From the NCBI RefSeq assembly GCF_048564905.1, contig NW_027328721.1, forward strand, positions 37,406,870 to 37,470,869: a stretch of DNA of 64,000 nucleotides, written 5' to 3'. Origin of the DNA: Vicugna pacos (taxonomy: Eukaryota > Chordata > Mammalia > Artiodactyla > Camelidae). The notes under the pieces are model-generated. The model had not been told where the DNA came from. It saw only the letters and a program-made list of their open reading frames with translations, and searched no databases. The position numbers were made by a program, and so were the translations under genes. How positions within the stretch are numbered: the first letter of the stretch is position 1; each line of letters opens with the position of its first letter. Below are positions 36,171 to 50,200 of the stretch, piece after piece.

Positions 36171-39100
36171 TCTATCGAGCTCCCCCACGCACTGACTATG
36201 TTTCCGGAATCCTGAGCGTGGGGAGGTTCCACCAACGGTCGGCAGCGCGTGGGTTCTAACGGAAAGCCTAAGCTCGTCTCCCCTGAGGGTTTTCCTAATA
36301 TCTATGTGCAAGGGAATGCTAAGGGGGTTTGCAGGATATCCCAGTGACAGAGGCTGCCTCCCCAAAATCAGGGAAGGTATTTCTCGGACTTCCCCGAACA
36401 GGGAACACCTGTGACTGAAGAGAGCTGCGTGGAGTTGTCTCTCGAGCTCCCCCACGCACTGACAATTTTTCCGGAATCCTGAGCTTGGGGAGGTTCCACC
36501 AACGGTCGGCAGCGCGTGGGTTCAAACGGAAAGCCTAAGCTCGTCTTCCCTGAGGGTTTTCCTAATGTCTCTGGGCCAGGGAATGCTAGGGGGGTTTGCA
36601 GGATATCCCAGAGACAGAGGCTGCCTCCCCAAGGTCAGGGAAGTTATTTCTCGGACTTCCCCGAACAGGGAACACCTGTGACAGAAGAGAGCTGCGTGGA
36701 GTTGTCTCTCGAGCTCCCCCACGCACTGACAATTGTTCCGGAATCCTGAGCTTGGGGAGGTTCCACCAACGGTCGGCAGCGCGTGGGTTCTAACGGAATG
36801 AATAAGCTCGTCTCCCCTGAGGCTTTTCCTAATGTCTCTGTGCCAGGGAATGCTAGGGGGGTTTGCAGGATATCCCAGTGACAGATACTGCATCCCCAAG
36901 TTCAGGGAAGGTATTTCTCGGACTTCCCCGAACAGGGAACACCTGTGAATGAAGAGAGCTGCGTGGAGTTGTCTCTCGAGCTCCCCCACGCACTGACAAT
37001 GGTTCCGGAATCCTGAGCGTGGGGATGTTCCACCAACGGTCGACAGCGCGTGGGTTCTAACGGAATGCCTAAGCTCGTCTCCCTTGAGGGTTTTCCTAAT
37101 GTCTCTGTGCCAGGGAATGCTAGGGGTGATTGCAGGATATCCCAGTGACAGAGGCTGCCTCCCCAAGTTCAGGGAAGGTATTTCTCGGACTTCCCCGATC
37201 AGGGAACACCTGTGACTGAAGAGAGCTACGTGGAGTTGTCTCTCGAGCTCCCCCAAGCACTGACAATGGTTCCGGAATCCTGAGCTTGGGGAGGTTCCAC
37301 CAACGGTCGGCAGCTCGTGGGTTCTAATGGAAAGCCTAAGCTCGTCTCCCCTGAGGGTTTTCCTAATATCTCTGTGCCAGAGAATGCTAGGGGGGTTTGC
37401 AGGATATCCCAGTGACTGAGGCTGCCTCCCCAAGGACAGGGAAGTTATTTCTCAGACTTCTCCGAACAGGGAACACCTGTGACTGAAGAGAGCTGTGTGG
37501 AGATTTCTCTCGAGCTCCCCAACGCACTGACAATGGTTCCGGAATCCTGAGCGTGGGGAGGTTCCACCAACGGTCGCAGCGCGTGGGTTCTATCAGAAAG
37601 CATACGCTCGTCTCCCCTGTGGATTTTCCTAATGTCTCTGTGCCAGGGAATGCTAGGGGGGTTTGCAGGATATCCCAGTGACAGAGGCTGCCTCCCCAAG
37701 TTCAGGGAAGGTATTTCTCGGACTTCCCCGAACAGGGAACACCTGTGACTGAAGAGAGCTGCGTGGAGTTGTCTCTCGAGCTCCCCCACGCACTCACAAT
37801 GGTTCCGGAATCCTGAGCGTGGGGAGGTTCCTCCAACGGTCGGCAACGCGTGGGTTCTAACGGAAAGCCTAAGCTCGTCTCCACTGAGGGTTTTCCTAAT
37901 GTCTCTGTGCCAGGGAATGGTAGGGGTGTTTGCAGGATATCTAAGTGACAGAGGCTGCCTCCCCAAGTTCAGGGAAGGTATTTCTCGGACTTCCCAGAAC
38001 AGGGAACACCTGTGACTGAAGAGAGCTGCGTGGAGTTGTCTCCCGAGCTCCCCCACGCACTGACAATTGTTCCGGAATCCTGAGCTTGGGGAGGTTCCAC
38101 CAACGGTCGGCAGCGCGTGGGTTCTAACGGAAAGCGTAAGCTCGTCTTCCCTGAGGGTTTTCCTAATTTCTCTGTGACAGGGAATGCTAGGGGGGTTTGC
38201 AGGATATCCCAGTGACAGAGGCTGCCTCCCCAAGTTCAGGGAAGGTATTTCTCTGACTTCCCCGAACAGGGAACACCTGTGACTGAAGAGAGCTGCGTGG
38301 AGTTGTCTCTCGTGCTCCCCCACGCACTCACAATGGTTCCGGAAACCTGAGCGTGTGGAGGTTCCACCAACGGTCGGCAGCGCGTGGGTTCTAACAGAAA
38401 GACTAAGCTCGTATCCCCTGAGGGTTTTCTTAATGTCTCTGTGCCAGGGAATGCTAAGGGTGTTTGCAGGATATCCCAGTGACAGAGGCTGCCTCCCCTA
38501 AGTCAGGGAAGCTATTTCTCGGACTTTTCCGAACACGGAACACCTGTGACTGAAGAGAGCTGCGTGGAGTTTTCTTTCAATTTCCCCCACGCACTGACAA
38601 TGGTTCCGGAATCCTGAGCGTGGGGAGGTTACACGAACGGTCGGCAGTGCGTGGGTTCTAACGGAATGACTAAGCTCGTCTCCCCTGACGGTTTTCCTAA
38701 TTTCTCTGTGCCAGGGAATGCTAGGGGTGTTTGCAGGATATCCCAGTGAAAGAGGCTGCCTCCCTAAAGTCAGGGAAGTTATTTCTCGGACTTCCACGAA
38801 CAGGGAACACCTGTTACTGAAGAGAGCTGCGTGGAGTTGTCTCTCGAGCTCCTCCATGCACTGACAATGGTTCCGGAATCCTGAGCTTGGGGATGTTCCA
38901 ACAACGGTCGTCAGCACGTGGGTTCTAACGGAAAGCCTAAGCTCGTCTCCCCTGAGGATTTTCCTATTGTCTCTGTGCCAGGGAATGCTAGGGGGATTTG
39001 CAGGATATCCCAGTGGCAGAGGCTGCCTCCCCAAGGTCAGGGAAGGTATTTCTCGGACTTCCCCGAAGAGGGAACACCTGTGACTGAAGAGAGCTGCGTG

Positions 39101-42100
39101 GAGATGTCTCTCGAGCTCCCCCACGCACTCACAATGGTTCCGGAATCCTGAGCGTGGGGAGGTTCCACCAACGGTCGGCAACGCGTGGGTTATAACGGAA
39201 AGCCTAAGCTCGTCTCCCCTGAGGGTTTTCCTAATGTCTCTGTGCCAGGGAATGGTAGGGGTGTTTGCAGGATATCTAAGTGACAGAGGCTGCATCCCCA
39301 AGGTCAGGGAAGGTATTTCTCGGACTTCCCCGAACAGGGAACACCTGTGACTGAAGAGAGCTGCGTGGAGTTGTCTCTCGAGCTCCCCCACGCACTGACA
39401 ATTGTTCCGGATTCCTGAGCTTGGGGAGGTTCCACCAACGGTCGGCAGCGCGTGGGTTCTAACGGAAAGCCTAAGCTTGTCTTCCCTGAGTGTTTTCCTA
39501 ATTTCTCTGTGCCAGGGAATGCTAGGGGGATTTGCAGGATATCCCAGTTACAAATGCTGCCTCCCCAAGGTCAGGGAAGTTATTTCTCGGACTTCCCCGA
39601 ACAGGGAACACCTGTGACTGAAGAGAGCTGCGTGGAGTTGTCTTTCGAGTTCCCCCATGCACTGACAATGTTTCCGGAATCCTGAGCGTGGGGAGGTTCC
39701 AGCAACGTTCAGCAGCGCGTGGGTTCTAACGGAATGACTAAGCTCGTCTCCCCTGAGTGTTTTCCTAATATCTCAGTGCCAGGGAATGCTAGGGGTGTTT
39801 TTAGGATATCCCAGTGTCAGAGGCTGCCTCCCCAAGTTCAGGGAAGGTATTTCTCGGACTTCCCCGAACAGGGAACACCTGTGACTGAAGAGAGCCTCGT
39901 GGAGTTGTCTCTCGAGCTCCCCCACGCACTGACAATGGTTCCGGAATGCTGAGCTTGGGGAGGTTCCACCAACCGTCGGCAGCGCATTGGTTCTAACGGA
40001 ATGCCTAAGCTCGTCTCCCCTGAGGGTTTTCCTAATATCTCTGTGACAGGGAATGCTAGGGGGTTTTGCAGGATATCCCAGTGACAGAAACTGCATCCCC
40101 AAGTTCAGGGAAGGTATTTCTCGGACTTCCCCGAACAGGAAACACCTGTGACTGAAGAGAGCTTCGTGGAGTTGTCTCTCGGGCTCCCCCACGCACTGAC
40201 AATGGTTCCGGATTCCTGAGCGTGGGGAGGTTCCACCAACGGTCGTCAGCACGTGGGTTCTAACGGAAAGCCTAAGCTCGTCTACCCTGAGTGTTTTCCT
40301 ATTGTCTCTGTGCCAGGGAATGCTAGGGGGATTTGCAGGATATCCCAGTGACAGAGGCTGCCTCCCCAAGGTCAGGGAAGGTATTTCTAGGACTTCCAAG
40401 AACAGGGAACACCTGTGACTGAAGAGAGCTGCGTGGAGTTGTCTCTCGGGCTCCCCACGCACTGACAATGGTTCCGGAATCCTGAGCGTGGGGAGGTTCC
40501 ACCAACGGTCGGCAGCGCGTGTGTTCTAACGGAAAGCTTATGCTCGTCTCCCCTGAGAGTTTTACTAATGTCTCTGTGCCAGGGAATGCTAAGGGGGTTT
40601 CCAGGATATCCAAGTGTCAGAGTCTACCTCCCCAAGGTCAGGAAATGTATATCTGTGACTTCCCTGAACAGGGAACACCTGTGACTGAAGAGAGCTGCGT
40701 GGAGTTGTCTCTCGAGCTCCCCCACGCACTGACAATGGTTCCGGAATCCTGAGCGTGGGGAGGTTCCACCAACGTTCGGCAGCGCATGGGTTCTAACGGA
40801 ATGCCTAAGCTCTTCTTCCCTGAGGGTTTTCGTAATGTCTCTGTGCCAGGGAATGCTAGGGGGGTTTGCAGGATATCTCCGTGACAGAGGCTGCCTCCCC
40901 AAGGTCAGGGAAGGAATTTCTCGGACTTCCCCGCACAGAAAACACCTGTGACTGAAGACAGCTGCGTGGAGTTGTCTCTCGAGCTCCCCCACGCACTGAC
41001 AATGGTTCTGGAATCCTGAGCGTGGGGAGGTTACACCAACGGTCGGCAGCGCGTTGGTTCTAACCGAAAGCCTAAGCTCATCTCCCCTGAGGGTTTTCCT
41101 AATATCTCTGTGCCAGGGAATGCTAGGGGGGTTTGCAGGATATCCCAGTGACAGAGGCTGCCTCCCCAAGATCAGGGAAGTTATTTCTCTGACTTCCCCG
41201 AACAGGGAACACCTGTGACTGAAGAGAGCTGCGTGGAGTTGTCTCTCGGGCTCCCCACGCACTGACAATGGTTCCGGAATCCTGAGCGTGGGGAGGTTCC
41301 ACCAACGGTCGGCAGCGCGTGTGTTCTAACGGAAAGCTTATGCTCGTCTCCCCTGAGAGTTTTACTAATGTCTCTGTGCCAGGGAATGCTAAGGGGGTTT
41401 CCAGGTTATCCAAGTGTCAGAGTCTACCTCCCCAAGGTCAGGAAATGTATATCTGTGACTTCCCTGAACAGGGAACACCTGTGACTGAAGAGAGCTGCGT
41501 GGAGTTGTCTCTCGAGGTCCCCACGCACTGACAATGGTTCCGGAATCCTGAGCGTGGGGAGGTTCCAGAAACGGTCGGCAGCGCTTGGATTCGAACGGAA
41601 TGCCCAAGCTCGTCTCCCCTGAGGGTTTTCCTAATGTCTCTGTGCCAGGGAATGCTAGGGGTGTTTGCAGGATATCCCAGTGTCTGAGGCTGCCTCCCCA
41701 AGGCCAGGGAAGGTATTTCTCGGACTTCCCCGAAGAGGGAACACCTGTGAGTGAAGAGAGCTGCGTGGAGTTGTCTCTCGAGCTCCCCCACGCACGGACA
41801 ATGGTTCCGGAATCCTGAGCGTGGGGATGTTCCACCAAAGTTCGGCAGCGCGTGGGTTCTAACGGAAAGCCTGAGCTCGTCTACACTGAGGGTTTTCCTA
41901 AAGTCTCTGTGCCAGGGAATGCTAGGGGGGTTTGCAGGATATCCCAGTGACAGAGGCTGCCTCCCCAAGGTACGGGAAGGTATTTCTCGGACTTCCCCGA
42001 ATAGGGAACACCTGTGACTGAAGAGAGCTGCGTTGAGTTGTCTCTCGAGATCCCCCACGCACTGACAATGTTTCCGGAATCCTGAGCGTGGGGAGGTTCC

Positions 42101-45100
42101 ACCAACGGTCGGCAGCGCGTGGGTTGTAACGGAAAGCCTGAGCTCATCTCCCCTGAGGGTTTTCCTAATGTCTCTGTGCCAGGGAATGTTAGGGGTGTTT
42201 GCAGGATATCCCAGTGACAGAGGCTGCCTCCCCAAGGTCAGGGAAGTTATTTCTCGGACTTCCCCTAACAGGGAACACCTGTGACTGTAGAGAGCTGCGT
42301 GGAGTTGTCTCTCGAGCTCCCCCACGCACTGACAATGGTTCCGAAATCCTGAGCGTGGGGAGGTTCCACCAACGTTCGGCAGCGCGTGGGTTCTAACGGA
42401 ATGCCTAAGCTCGTCACCCCTGATGGTTTTCCTAATGTCTCTGTGCCAGGGAATGCTAGTGGTGTTTGCAGGATTACCCAGTGACAGAGGCTGTTTCCCC
42501 AAGGTCAGGGAAGGAATTTCTCGGCTTCCCCGAACAGGGAACACCTGTGAATGAAGAGAGCTGCGTGGAATTGTCTCTCGAGCTCCCCCACGCACTGACA
42601 ATGGTTCCGGAATCCTGAGCGTGGGGAGGTTCCCCCAACGATCAGCAGTGCGTGGGTTCAAACGGAAAGCCTATGCTCGTCTCCCCTGTGGGTTTTCCTA
42701 ATATCTCTCTGCCAGGGAAATCTAGGGGAGTTTGAAGGATATCCCAGTATCAGAGTCTGCCTCCCCAAAGTCAGGGAAGTTATTTCTCTGACTTCCCCGA
42801 ACAGGGAACACCTGTGACTGAAGAGAGCTTCGTGGAGTTGTCTCTCGGGCTCCCCACGCACTGACAATGGTTCCGGAATCCTGAGCGTGGGGCGGTTCCA
42901 CCAACGGTCGGCAGCGCGTGTGTTCTAACGGAAAGCTTATGCTCGTCTCCCCTGAGAATTTTACTAATGTCTCTGTGCCAGGGAATGCTAAGGGGGTTTC
43001 CAGGATATCCAAGTGTCAGAGTCTACCTCCCCAAGGTCAGGAAATGTATATCTGTGACTTCCCTGAACAGGGAACACCTGTTACTGAAGAGAGCTGCGTG
43101 GAGTTGTCTCTCGAGCTCCCCACGCACTGACAATGGTTCCGGAATCCTGAGCGTGGGGAGGTTCCACCAACGGTCGGCAGCGCTTGGATTCGAACGGAAT
43201 GCCCAAGCTCGTCTCCCCTGAGGGTTTTTCTAATGTCCCTGTGCCAGGGAATGCTAGGGGTGTTTGCAGGTGATCCCAGTGACTGAGGCTGCCTCCCCAA
43301 GGCCAGGGAAGGTATTTCTCGGACTTCCCCGAAGAGGGAACACCTGTGAGTGAAGAGAGCTGCGTGGAGTTGTCTCTCGAGCTCCCCGATGCACTAACAA
43401 TGGTTCCGGAATCCTGAGCGTGGGGATGTTCCACCAAAGTTCGGCAGCGCGTGGGTTCTAACGGAAAGCCTGAGCTCGTCTACACTGAGGGTTTTCCTAA
43501 TGTCTCTGTGCCAGGGAATGCTAGGGGGGATTGCAGGATATCCCAGTGACAGAGGCTGCCTCCCCATGGTCCGGGAAGATATTTCTCGGACTTCCCCGAA
43601 TAGGGAACACCTGTGACTGAAGAGAGCTGCGTTGAGTTGTCTCTCGAGATCTCCCACGCACTGACAATGTTTCCGGAATCCTGAGCGTGGGGAGGTTCCA
43701 CCAACGGTCGGCAGCGCGTGGGTTGTAACGGAAAGCCTGAGCTCATCTACCCTGAGTGTTTTCCTAATGTCTCTGTGCCAGGGAATGTTAGGGGTGTTTG
43801 CAGGATATCCCAGTGACAGAGGCTGCCTCCCCAAGGTCAGGGAAGGTATTTCTCGGACTTCCCCGAACAGGGAACACCTGTGACTGAAGAGAGCAGCGTG
43901 GAGTTGTCTCTCGAGCTTCCCTACGCAATGACAATGGTTCCGGTATCCTGAGTGTGGGGAGGTTCCACCAACGGTCGGCAGCGCGTGGGTTCTACGGAAT
44001 GCCCCAGCTCGTCTCCCCTGAGGGTTTTCCTAATGTCTCTGTGCCAGGGAATGCTAGGGGGGTTTGCAGGATATCCCAGTGACAGAGGCTGCCTCCCCAA
44101 GATCCGGGAATGTATTTCTCGGACTTCCCCGAACAGGGAACAACTGTGACTGAAGAGAGCTGCGTGGAGTTGTCTCTCGAGCTCCCCCACGCACTGACAA
44201 TGGTTCCGGAATCCTGAGCGTGGGGAGGTTCCACCAACGGTCGGCAGCGCGTGGGTTCTAACGGAATGCCCCAGCTCGTCTCCCCTGAGGGTTTTCCAAA
44301 TGTCTCTGTGCCAGGGAATGCTAGGGGGGTTTGTAGGATATCCCAGTGTCAGAGGCTGCCTCCCCAAGGTCAGGTAAGGTATTTCTCGGACTTCCCCGAA
44401 CAGGGAACACCTGTGACTGAAGAGAGCTGCGTGGAGTTGTCTCTCGATCTCCCCCACGCACTGACAATGGTTCCTGAATCCTGAGCGTGGGGAGGTTCCA
44501 CCAACGGTCGGCAGCGCGTGGGTTCTAACGGAAAGCCTGAGCTCGTCGCCCCTGAGGGTTTTCCTAATGTCTCTGTGCCAGGGAATGCTAGGGGGGTTTG
44601 CAGGATATCCCAGTGACAGAGGCTGCCTCCCCAAGTTACGGGAAAGTATTTCTCGGACTTCCCCGAATAGGGAACACCTGTGACTGAAGAGAGCTGCGTG
44701 GATTTGTCTCTCGAGCTCCCCCACGCACTGACAATTGTTCCGGAATCCTGAGCGTGAGGAGGTTCCACCAAAGTTCGGCAGCGCTTGGGTTCTAACGGAA
44801 TGCCTAATTTCGTCTCCCCTGAGGGTTTTCCTAATGTCTCTGTGCCAGGGAATGCTAGGGGGTTTGCAGGATATCCCAGTGTCAGAGGCTGTCTCCTCAA
44901 CGTCAGGGAAGGTATTTCTCAGACTTCCCCGAACAGGGAACACCTGTGACTGAAGAGAGCTGCGTGGAGTTGTCTCTCGATCTCCCCCACGCACTGACAA
45001 TGGTTCCAGAATCCTGAGCGTTGGGAGGTTCCACTAACGTTTGGCAGCGCGTGGGTTCTAACGGAAAGCCTAAGCTCGTCTCCCCTGAGGGTTTTCCTAA

Positions 45101-47020
45101 TGTCTCTGTGCCAGGGAATGCTAGGGGTGTTTACAGGATATCCCAGTGACAGAGGCTGCCTCCCCAAGTCAGGGAAGGTATTTTTCGGACTTCCCCGAAC
45201 AGGGAACACCTGTGACTGAAGAGAGCTGCGTGGAGTTTTCTCTCGAGCTCCCCCACGCAGTGACAATGTTTCTGGAATCATGAGCGTGGGGAGGTTCCAC
45301 CATCGTTCGGCAGCGCGCGGGTTCTAACGGAATGCCTAATTTCCTATCCCCTGGGGTTCTTCCTAATGTCTCTGTGCCAGGGAATGCTAGTGGGTTTTGC
45401 AGGTATCCCACAGTCAGAGGCTGCCTCCTCAAGGTCAGGGAAGGTATTTCTCGGACTTCCCCGAACAGGGAACACCTGTGACTGAAGAGAGCTTCGTGGA
45501 TTTATCTCTCGAGCTCCCCCACGCACTGACAATTGTTCCGGAATCCTGAGTGTGGGGAGGTTCCACCAACTTTCGTCAGCGCGTGGGTTCTAACGGAATG
45601 CCTAAGTTCGTCTCCCCTGAGGGTTTTCCTAATATCTCTGTGCCAGGGAATGCTAGGGGTGTTTGCAAGATATCCCAGTGATAGAGGCTGCCTCCCCAAG
45701 GTCAGGGAAGGTATTTCTCGGACTTCCCCGAACAGGGAACACCTGTGACTGGAGAGAGCTGCGTGGAGTTGTCTCTCGAGCTCCCCCACGCACTGACAAT
45801 GGTTCCGGAATCCTGAGCGTGGGGAGGTTCCACCAACGGTCGGCAGCGCGTGGGTTAACGGAAAGCCTAAGCTCGTCTCCCCTGAGGGTTTTCCTAATAT
45901 CACTGTGCCAGGGAATGCTAAGGGTGTTTGCAGGATATCCCAGTGACAGAGGCTGCCTCCTCAAGGTCAGGGAAAATATTTCTCGGACTTCCCCGAACAG
46001 GGAACACCTGTGACTGAAGAGAGCTGCGTGGAGTTGTCTCTCGAGCTCCCCCACGCACTGACAATTGTTCCGGAATCCTGAGCGTGGGGAGGTTCCACCA
46101 ACGGTCGGCAGCGCGTGGGTTCTAACGGAAAGCATAAGCTCGTCTCCCTTGAGGATTTTCCTAATATCTCTGTGCCAGGGAATGCTAGGGGGGTTTGCAG
46201 GATATCCCAGTGACAGAGGCTGCCTCCCCAAGTTCAGGGAAGGTTTTTCTCGGACTTCCCCAAACAGGGAACACCTGTGACTGAAGAGAGCTGCGTGGAG
46301 TTGTCTCTCGAGCTCCCCCACGCACTGACATTGGTTCCGGAATCCTGAGCGTGGGGAGGTTCCACCAACGGTCGGCAGCGCGTGGGTTCTAACGGAAAGC
46401 CTAAGCTCGTCTCCCCTGAAGTTTTTCCTAATTTCTCTGCGCCAGGGACTGCTAGGGGGGTTTGCAGGATATCCCAGTGACAGAGGCTGCCTCCCCATGG
46501 TCAGGGAAGGTATTTCTCGGACTTCCCCGAACAGGGAACACCTGTGACTGAAGAGAGCTGCGTGGAGATGTCTCTCGAGCTCCCCCACGCACTGACAATG
46601 GTTCCGGAATCCTGAGCCTTGGAGTTTCCACCAACGTTCGACAGCGCGTGGGTTCTAACGGAATGCATAAACTCGTCTCCCCTGAGTGTTTTCCTCATGT
46701 CTCTGTGCCAGGGAATGCTAGGGGGTTTTGCAGGATATCCCAGTGACAGAGGCTGCCTCCCCAAGGTCAGGGAAGGTATTTCTCCGACTTCCCCGAACAG
46801 GGAACACCTGTGACTGAAGAGAGCTGCGTGGATTTGTCTCTCGAGCTCCCCCACGCACTGACAATGGTTCCGGAATGCTGAGCTTGGGGAGGTTCCACCA
46901 ATCGTCGGCAGCGGTTTGGTTCTAACGGAACGCCTAAGTTCGTCTCCCCTGAGGGTTTTCCTAATTTCTCTGTGCCAGGGAATGCTAGGGGGTTTTGCAG
47001 GATATCCCAGTGTCAGAGGC
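36171..47020. repeat. Higher-order repeat D, copy 1 (longer)
   Basis: Matches 47371-53953 in five collinear segments. The spacing falls stepwise: 11,200, 9,866, 9,599, 7,732 and 6,933 bp. The steps of 1,334, 267, 1,867 and 799-800 bp are 5, 1, 7 and 3 monomers. The stretches here that have no counterpart in copy 2 are about 36610-37945, 39370-39640, 40520-42387 and 43890-44690. The matching segments are highly similar with occasional substitutions, for example TTTCAATTTCCCC near 38575 against TTTCGATTTCCCC near 48440. Confidence 0.9.
40320..44100. repeat. Local trimer and hexamer duplications in D copy 1
   Basis: A distinctive monomer with GCGTGTGTTCTAACGG, TTTTACTAATGTCTC and GGAAATGTATATCTGTGAC occurs at about 40510-40660, 41310-41460 and 42910-43060, at spacings of 800 and 1,599 bp. 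The 1,599 bp (six-monomer) spacing extends over about 41120-42650 versus 42720-44100, a tandem hexamer duplication. D copy 2 has this monomer only once (50640-50795), because the corresponding block is missing there. Confidence 0.82.
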
Positions 47021-47244
47021 TGCCTCCTCAACGTCAGGGAAGGTATTTCTCAGACTTCCCCGAACAGGGAACACCTGTGACTGAAGAGAGCAGCGTGGAG
47101 TTGTCTCTCGAGCTCCCCCACGCACTGAGAATGGTTCCGGAATCCTGAGCGTGGGGAGGTTCCACCAACGTTCGGCAGCTCGTGGGTTCTAACGGAAAAC
47201 CTAAGCTCGTCTCCCCTGAGGGTTTTCCTAATGTCTCTGTGCCA
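47021..47244. repeat. Short satellite link between D copies
   Basis: This stretch of less than one monomer joins the two D copies. Its left part (CCTCCTCAACGTCAGGG, then a CAGACTTCCCCGAACAGGG form) resembles 44895-44940, and its right part passes into the D copy 2 start near 47245. It marks the crossover point of the D duplication only roughly. Confidence 0.6.
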
Positions 47245-50200
47245 GGGAATGCTAGGGGTGTGTGCAGGATATCCCAGTGACAGAGGCTGCCTCCCCAAGG
47301 TCAGGGAAGGTATTTCTCGGACTTCCCCGAACAGGGAACACCTGTGACTGAAGAGAGCTGCGTGGAGTTGTCTATCGAGCTCCCCCACGCACTGACTATG
47401 TTTCCGGAATCCTGAGCGTGGGGAGGTTCCACCAACGGTCGGCAGCGCGTGGGTTCTAACGGAAAGCCTAAGCTCGTCTCCCCTGAGGGTTTTCCTAATA
47501 TCTATGTGCAAGGGAATGCTAAGGGGGTTTGCAGGATATCCCAGTGACAGAGGCTGCCTCCCCAAAATCAGGGAAGGTATTTCTCGGACTTCCCCGAACA
47601 GGGAACACCTGTGACTGAAGAGAGCTGCGTGGAGTTGTCTCTCGAGCTCCCCCACGCACTGACAATTTTTCCGGAATCCTGAGCTTGGGGAGGTTCCACC
47701 AACGGTCGGCAGCGCGTGGGTTCAAACGGAAAGCCTAAGCTCGTCTTCCCTGAGGGTTTTCCTAATGTCTCTGGGCCAGGGAATGCTAGGGGGGTTTGCA
47801 GGATATCCCAGTGACAGAGGCTGCCTCCCCAAGTTCAGGGAAGGTATTTCTCGGACTTCCCCGAACAGGGAACACCTGTGACTGAAGAGAGCTGCGTGGA
47901 GTTGTCTCCCGAGCTCCCCCACGCACTGACAATTGTTCCGGAATCCTGAGCTTGGGGAGGTTCCACCAACGGTCGGCAGCGCGTTGGTTCTAACGGAAAG
48001 CGTAAGCTCGTCTTCCCTGAGGGTTTTCCTAATTTCTCTGTGACAGGGAATGCTAGGGGGGTTTGCAGGATATCCCAGTGACAGAGGCTGCCTCCCCAAG
48101 TTCAGGGAAGGTATTTCTCTGACTTCCCCGAACAGGGAACACCTGTGACTGAAGAGAGCTGCGTGGAGTTGTCTCTCGTGCTCCCCCACGCACTCACAAT
48201 GGTTCCGGAAACCTGAGCGTGTGGAGGTTCCACCAACGGTCGGCAGCGCGTGGGTTCTAACAGAAAGACTAAGCTCGTATCCCCTGAGGGTTTTCTTAAT
48301 GTCTCTGTGCCAGGGAATGCTAAGGGTGTTTGCAGGATATCCCAGTGACAGAGGCTGCCTCCCCTAAGTCAGGGAAGCTATTTCTCGGACTTTTCCGAAC
48401 ACGGAACACCTGTGACTGAAGAGAGCTGCGTGGAGTTTTCTTTCGATTTCCCCCACGCACTGACAATGGTTCCGGAATCCTGAGCGTGGGGAGGTTACAC
48501 GAACGGTCGGCAGTGCGTGGGTTCTAACGGAATGACTAAGCTCGTCTCCCCTGACGGTTTTCCTAATTTCTCTGTGCCAGGGAATGCTAGGGGTGTTTGC
48601 AGGATATCCCAGTGAAAGAGGCTGCCTCCCTAAAGTCAGGGAAGTTATTTCTCGGACTTCCACGAACAGGGAACACCTGTTACTGAAGAGAGCTTCGTGG
48701 AGTTGTCTCTCGAGCTCCTCCATGCACTGACAATGGTTCCGGAATCCTGAGCTTGGGGATGTTCCAACAACGGTCGTCAGCACGTGGGTTCTAACGGAAA
48801 GCCTAAGCTCGTCTCCCCTGAGGATTTTCCTATTGTCTCTGTGCCAGGGAATGCTAGGGGGATTTGCAGGATATCCCAGTGGCAGAGGCTGCCTCCCCAA
48901 GGTCAGGGAAGGTATTTCTCGGACTTCCCCGAAGAGGGAACACCTGTGACTGAAGAGAGCTGCGTGGAGATGTCTCTCGAGCTCCCCCACGCACTCACAA
49001 TGGTTCCGGAATACTGAGCGTGGGGAGGTTCCACCAACGGTCGGCAACGCGTGGGTTATAACGGAAAGCCTAAGCTCGTCTCCCCTGAGGGTTTTCCTAA
49101 TGTCTCTGTGCCAGGGAATGGTAGGGGTGTTTGCAGGATATCTAAGTGACAGAGGCTGCATCCCCAAGGTCAGGGAAGGTATTTCTCGGACTTCCCCGAA
49201 GAGGGAACACCTGTGACTGAAGAGAGCTGCGTGGAGTTGTCTTTCGAGTTCCCCCATGCACTGACAATGTTTCCGGAATCCTGAGCGTGGGGAGGTTCCA
49301 GCAACGTTCAGCAGCGCGTGGGTTCTAACGGAATGACTAAGCTCGTCTCCCCTGAGTGTTTTCCTAATATCTCAGTGCCAGGGAATGCTAGGGGTGTTTT
49401 TAGGATATCCCAGTGTCAGAGGCTGCCTCCCCAAGGTCAGGGAAGGTATTTCTCGGACTTCCCCGAACAGGGAACACCTGTGACTGAAGAGAGCCTCGTG
49501 GAGTTGTCTCTCGAGCTCCCCCACGCACTGACAATGGTTCCGGAATGCTGAGCTTGGGGAGGTTCCACCAACCGTCGGCAGCGCATTGGTTCTAACGGAA
49601 TGCCTAAGCTCGTCTCCCCTGAGGGTTTTCCTAATATCTCTGTGACAGGGAATGCTAGGGGGTTTTGCAGGATATCCCAGTGACAGAAACTGCATCCCCA
49701 AGTTCAGGGAAGGTATTTCTCGGACTTCCCCGAACAGGAAACACCTGTGACTGAAGAGAGCTTCGTGGAGTTGTCTCTCGGGCTCCCCCACGCACTGACA
49801 ATGGTTCCGGATTCCTGAGCGTGGGGAGGTTCCACCAACGGTCGTCAGCACGTGGGTTCTAACGGAAAGCCTAAGCTCGTCTACCCTGAGTGTTTTCCTA
49901 TTTTCTCTGTGCCAGGGAATGCTAGGGGGATTTGCAGGATATCCCAGTGACAGAGGCTGCCTCCCCAAGGTCAGGGAAGGTATTTCTAGGACTTCCAAGA
50001 ACAGGGAACACCTGTGACTGAAGAGAGCTGCGTGGAGTTGTCTCTCGGGCTCCCCACGCACTGACAATGGTTCCGGAATCCTGAGCGTGGGGAGGTTCCA
50101 CCAACGGTCGGCAGCGCGTGGGTTCTAACGGAATGCCTAAGCTCGTCACCCCTGATGGTTTTCCTAATGTCTCTGTGCCAGGGAATGCTAGTGGTGTTTG

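Noticed and set aside
41580-41600. CENP-B box-like TTCG words (also near 43190 and 50920)
   Set aside because: The TTCGAACGG form lacks the required downstream A and CGGG spacing of the CENP-B box, and it occurs only in a few monomers.
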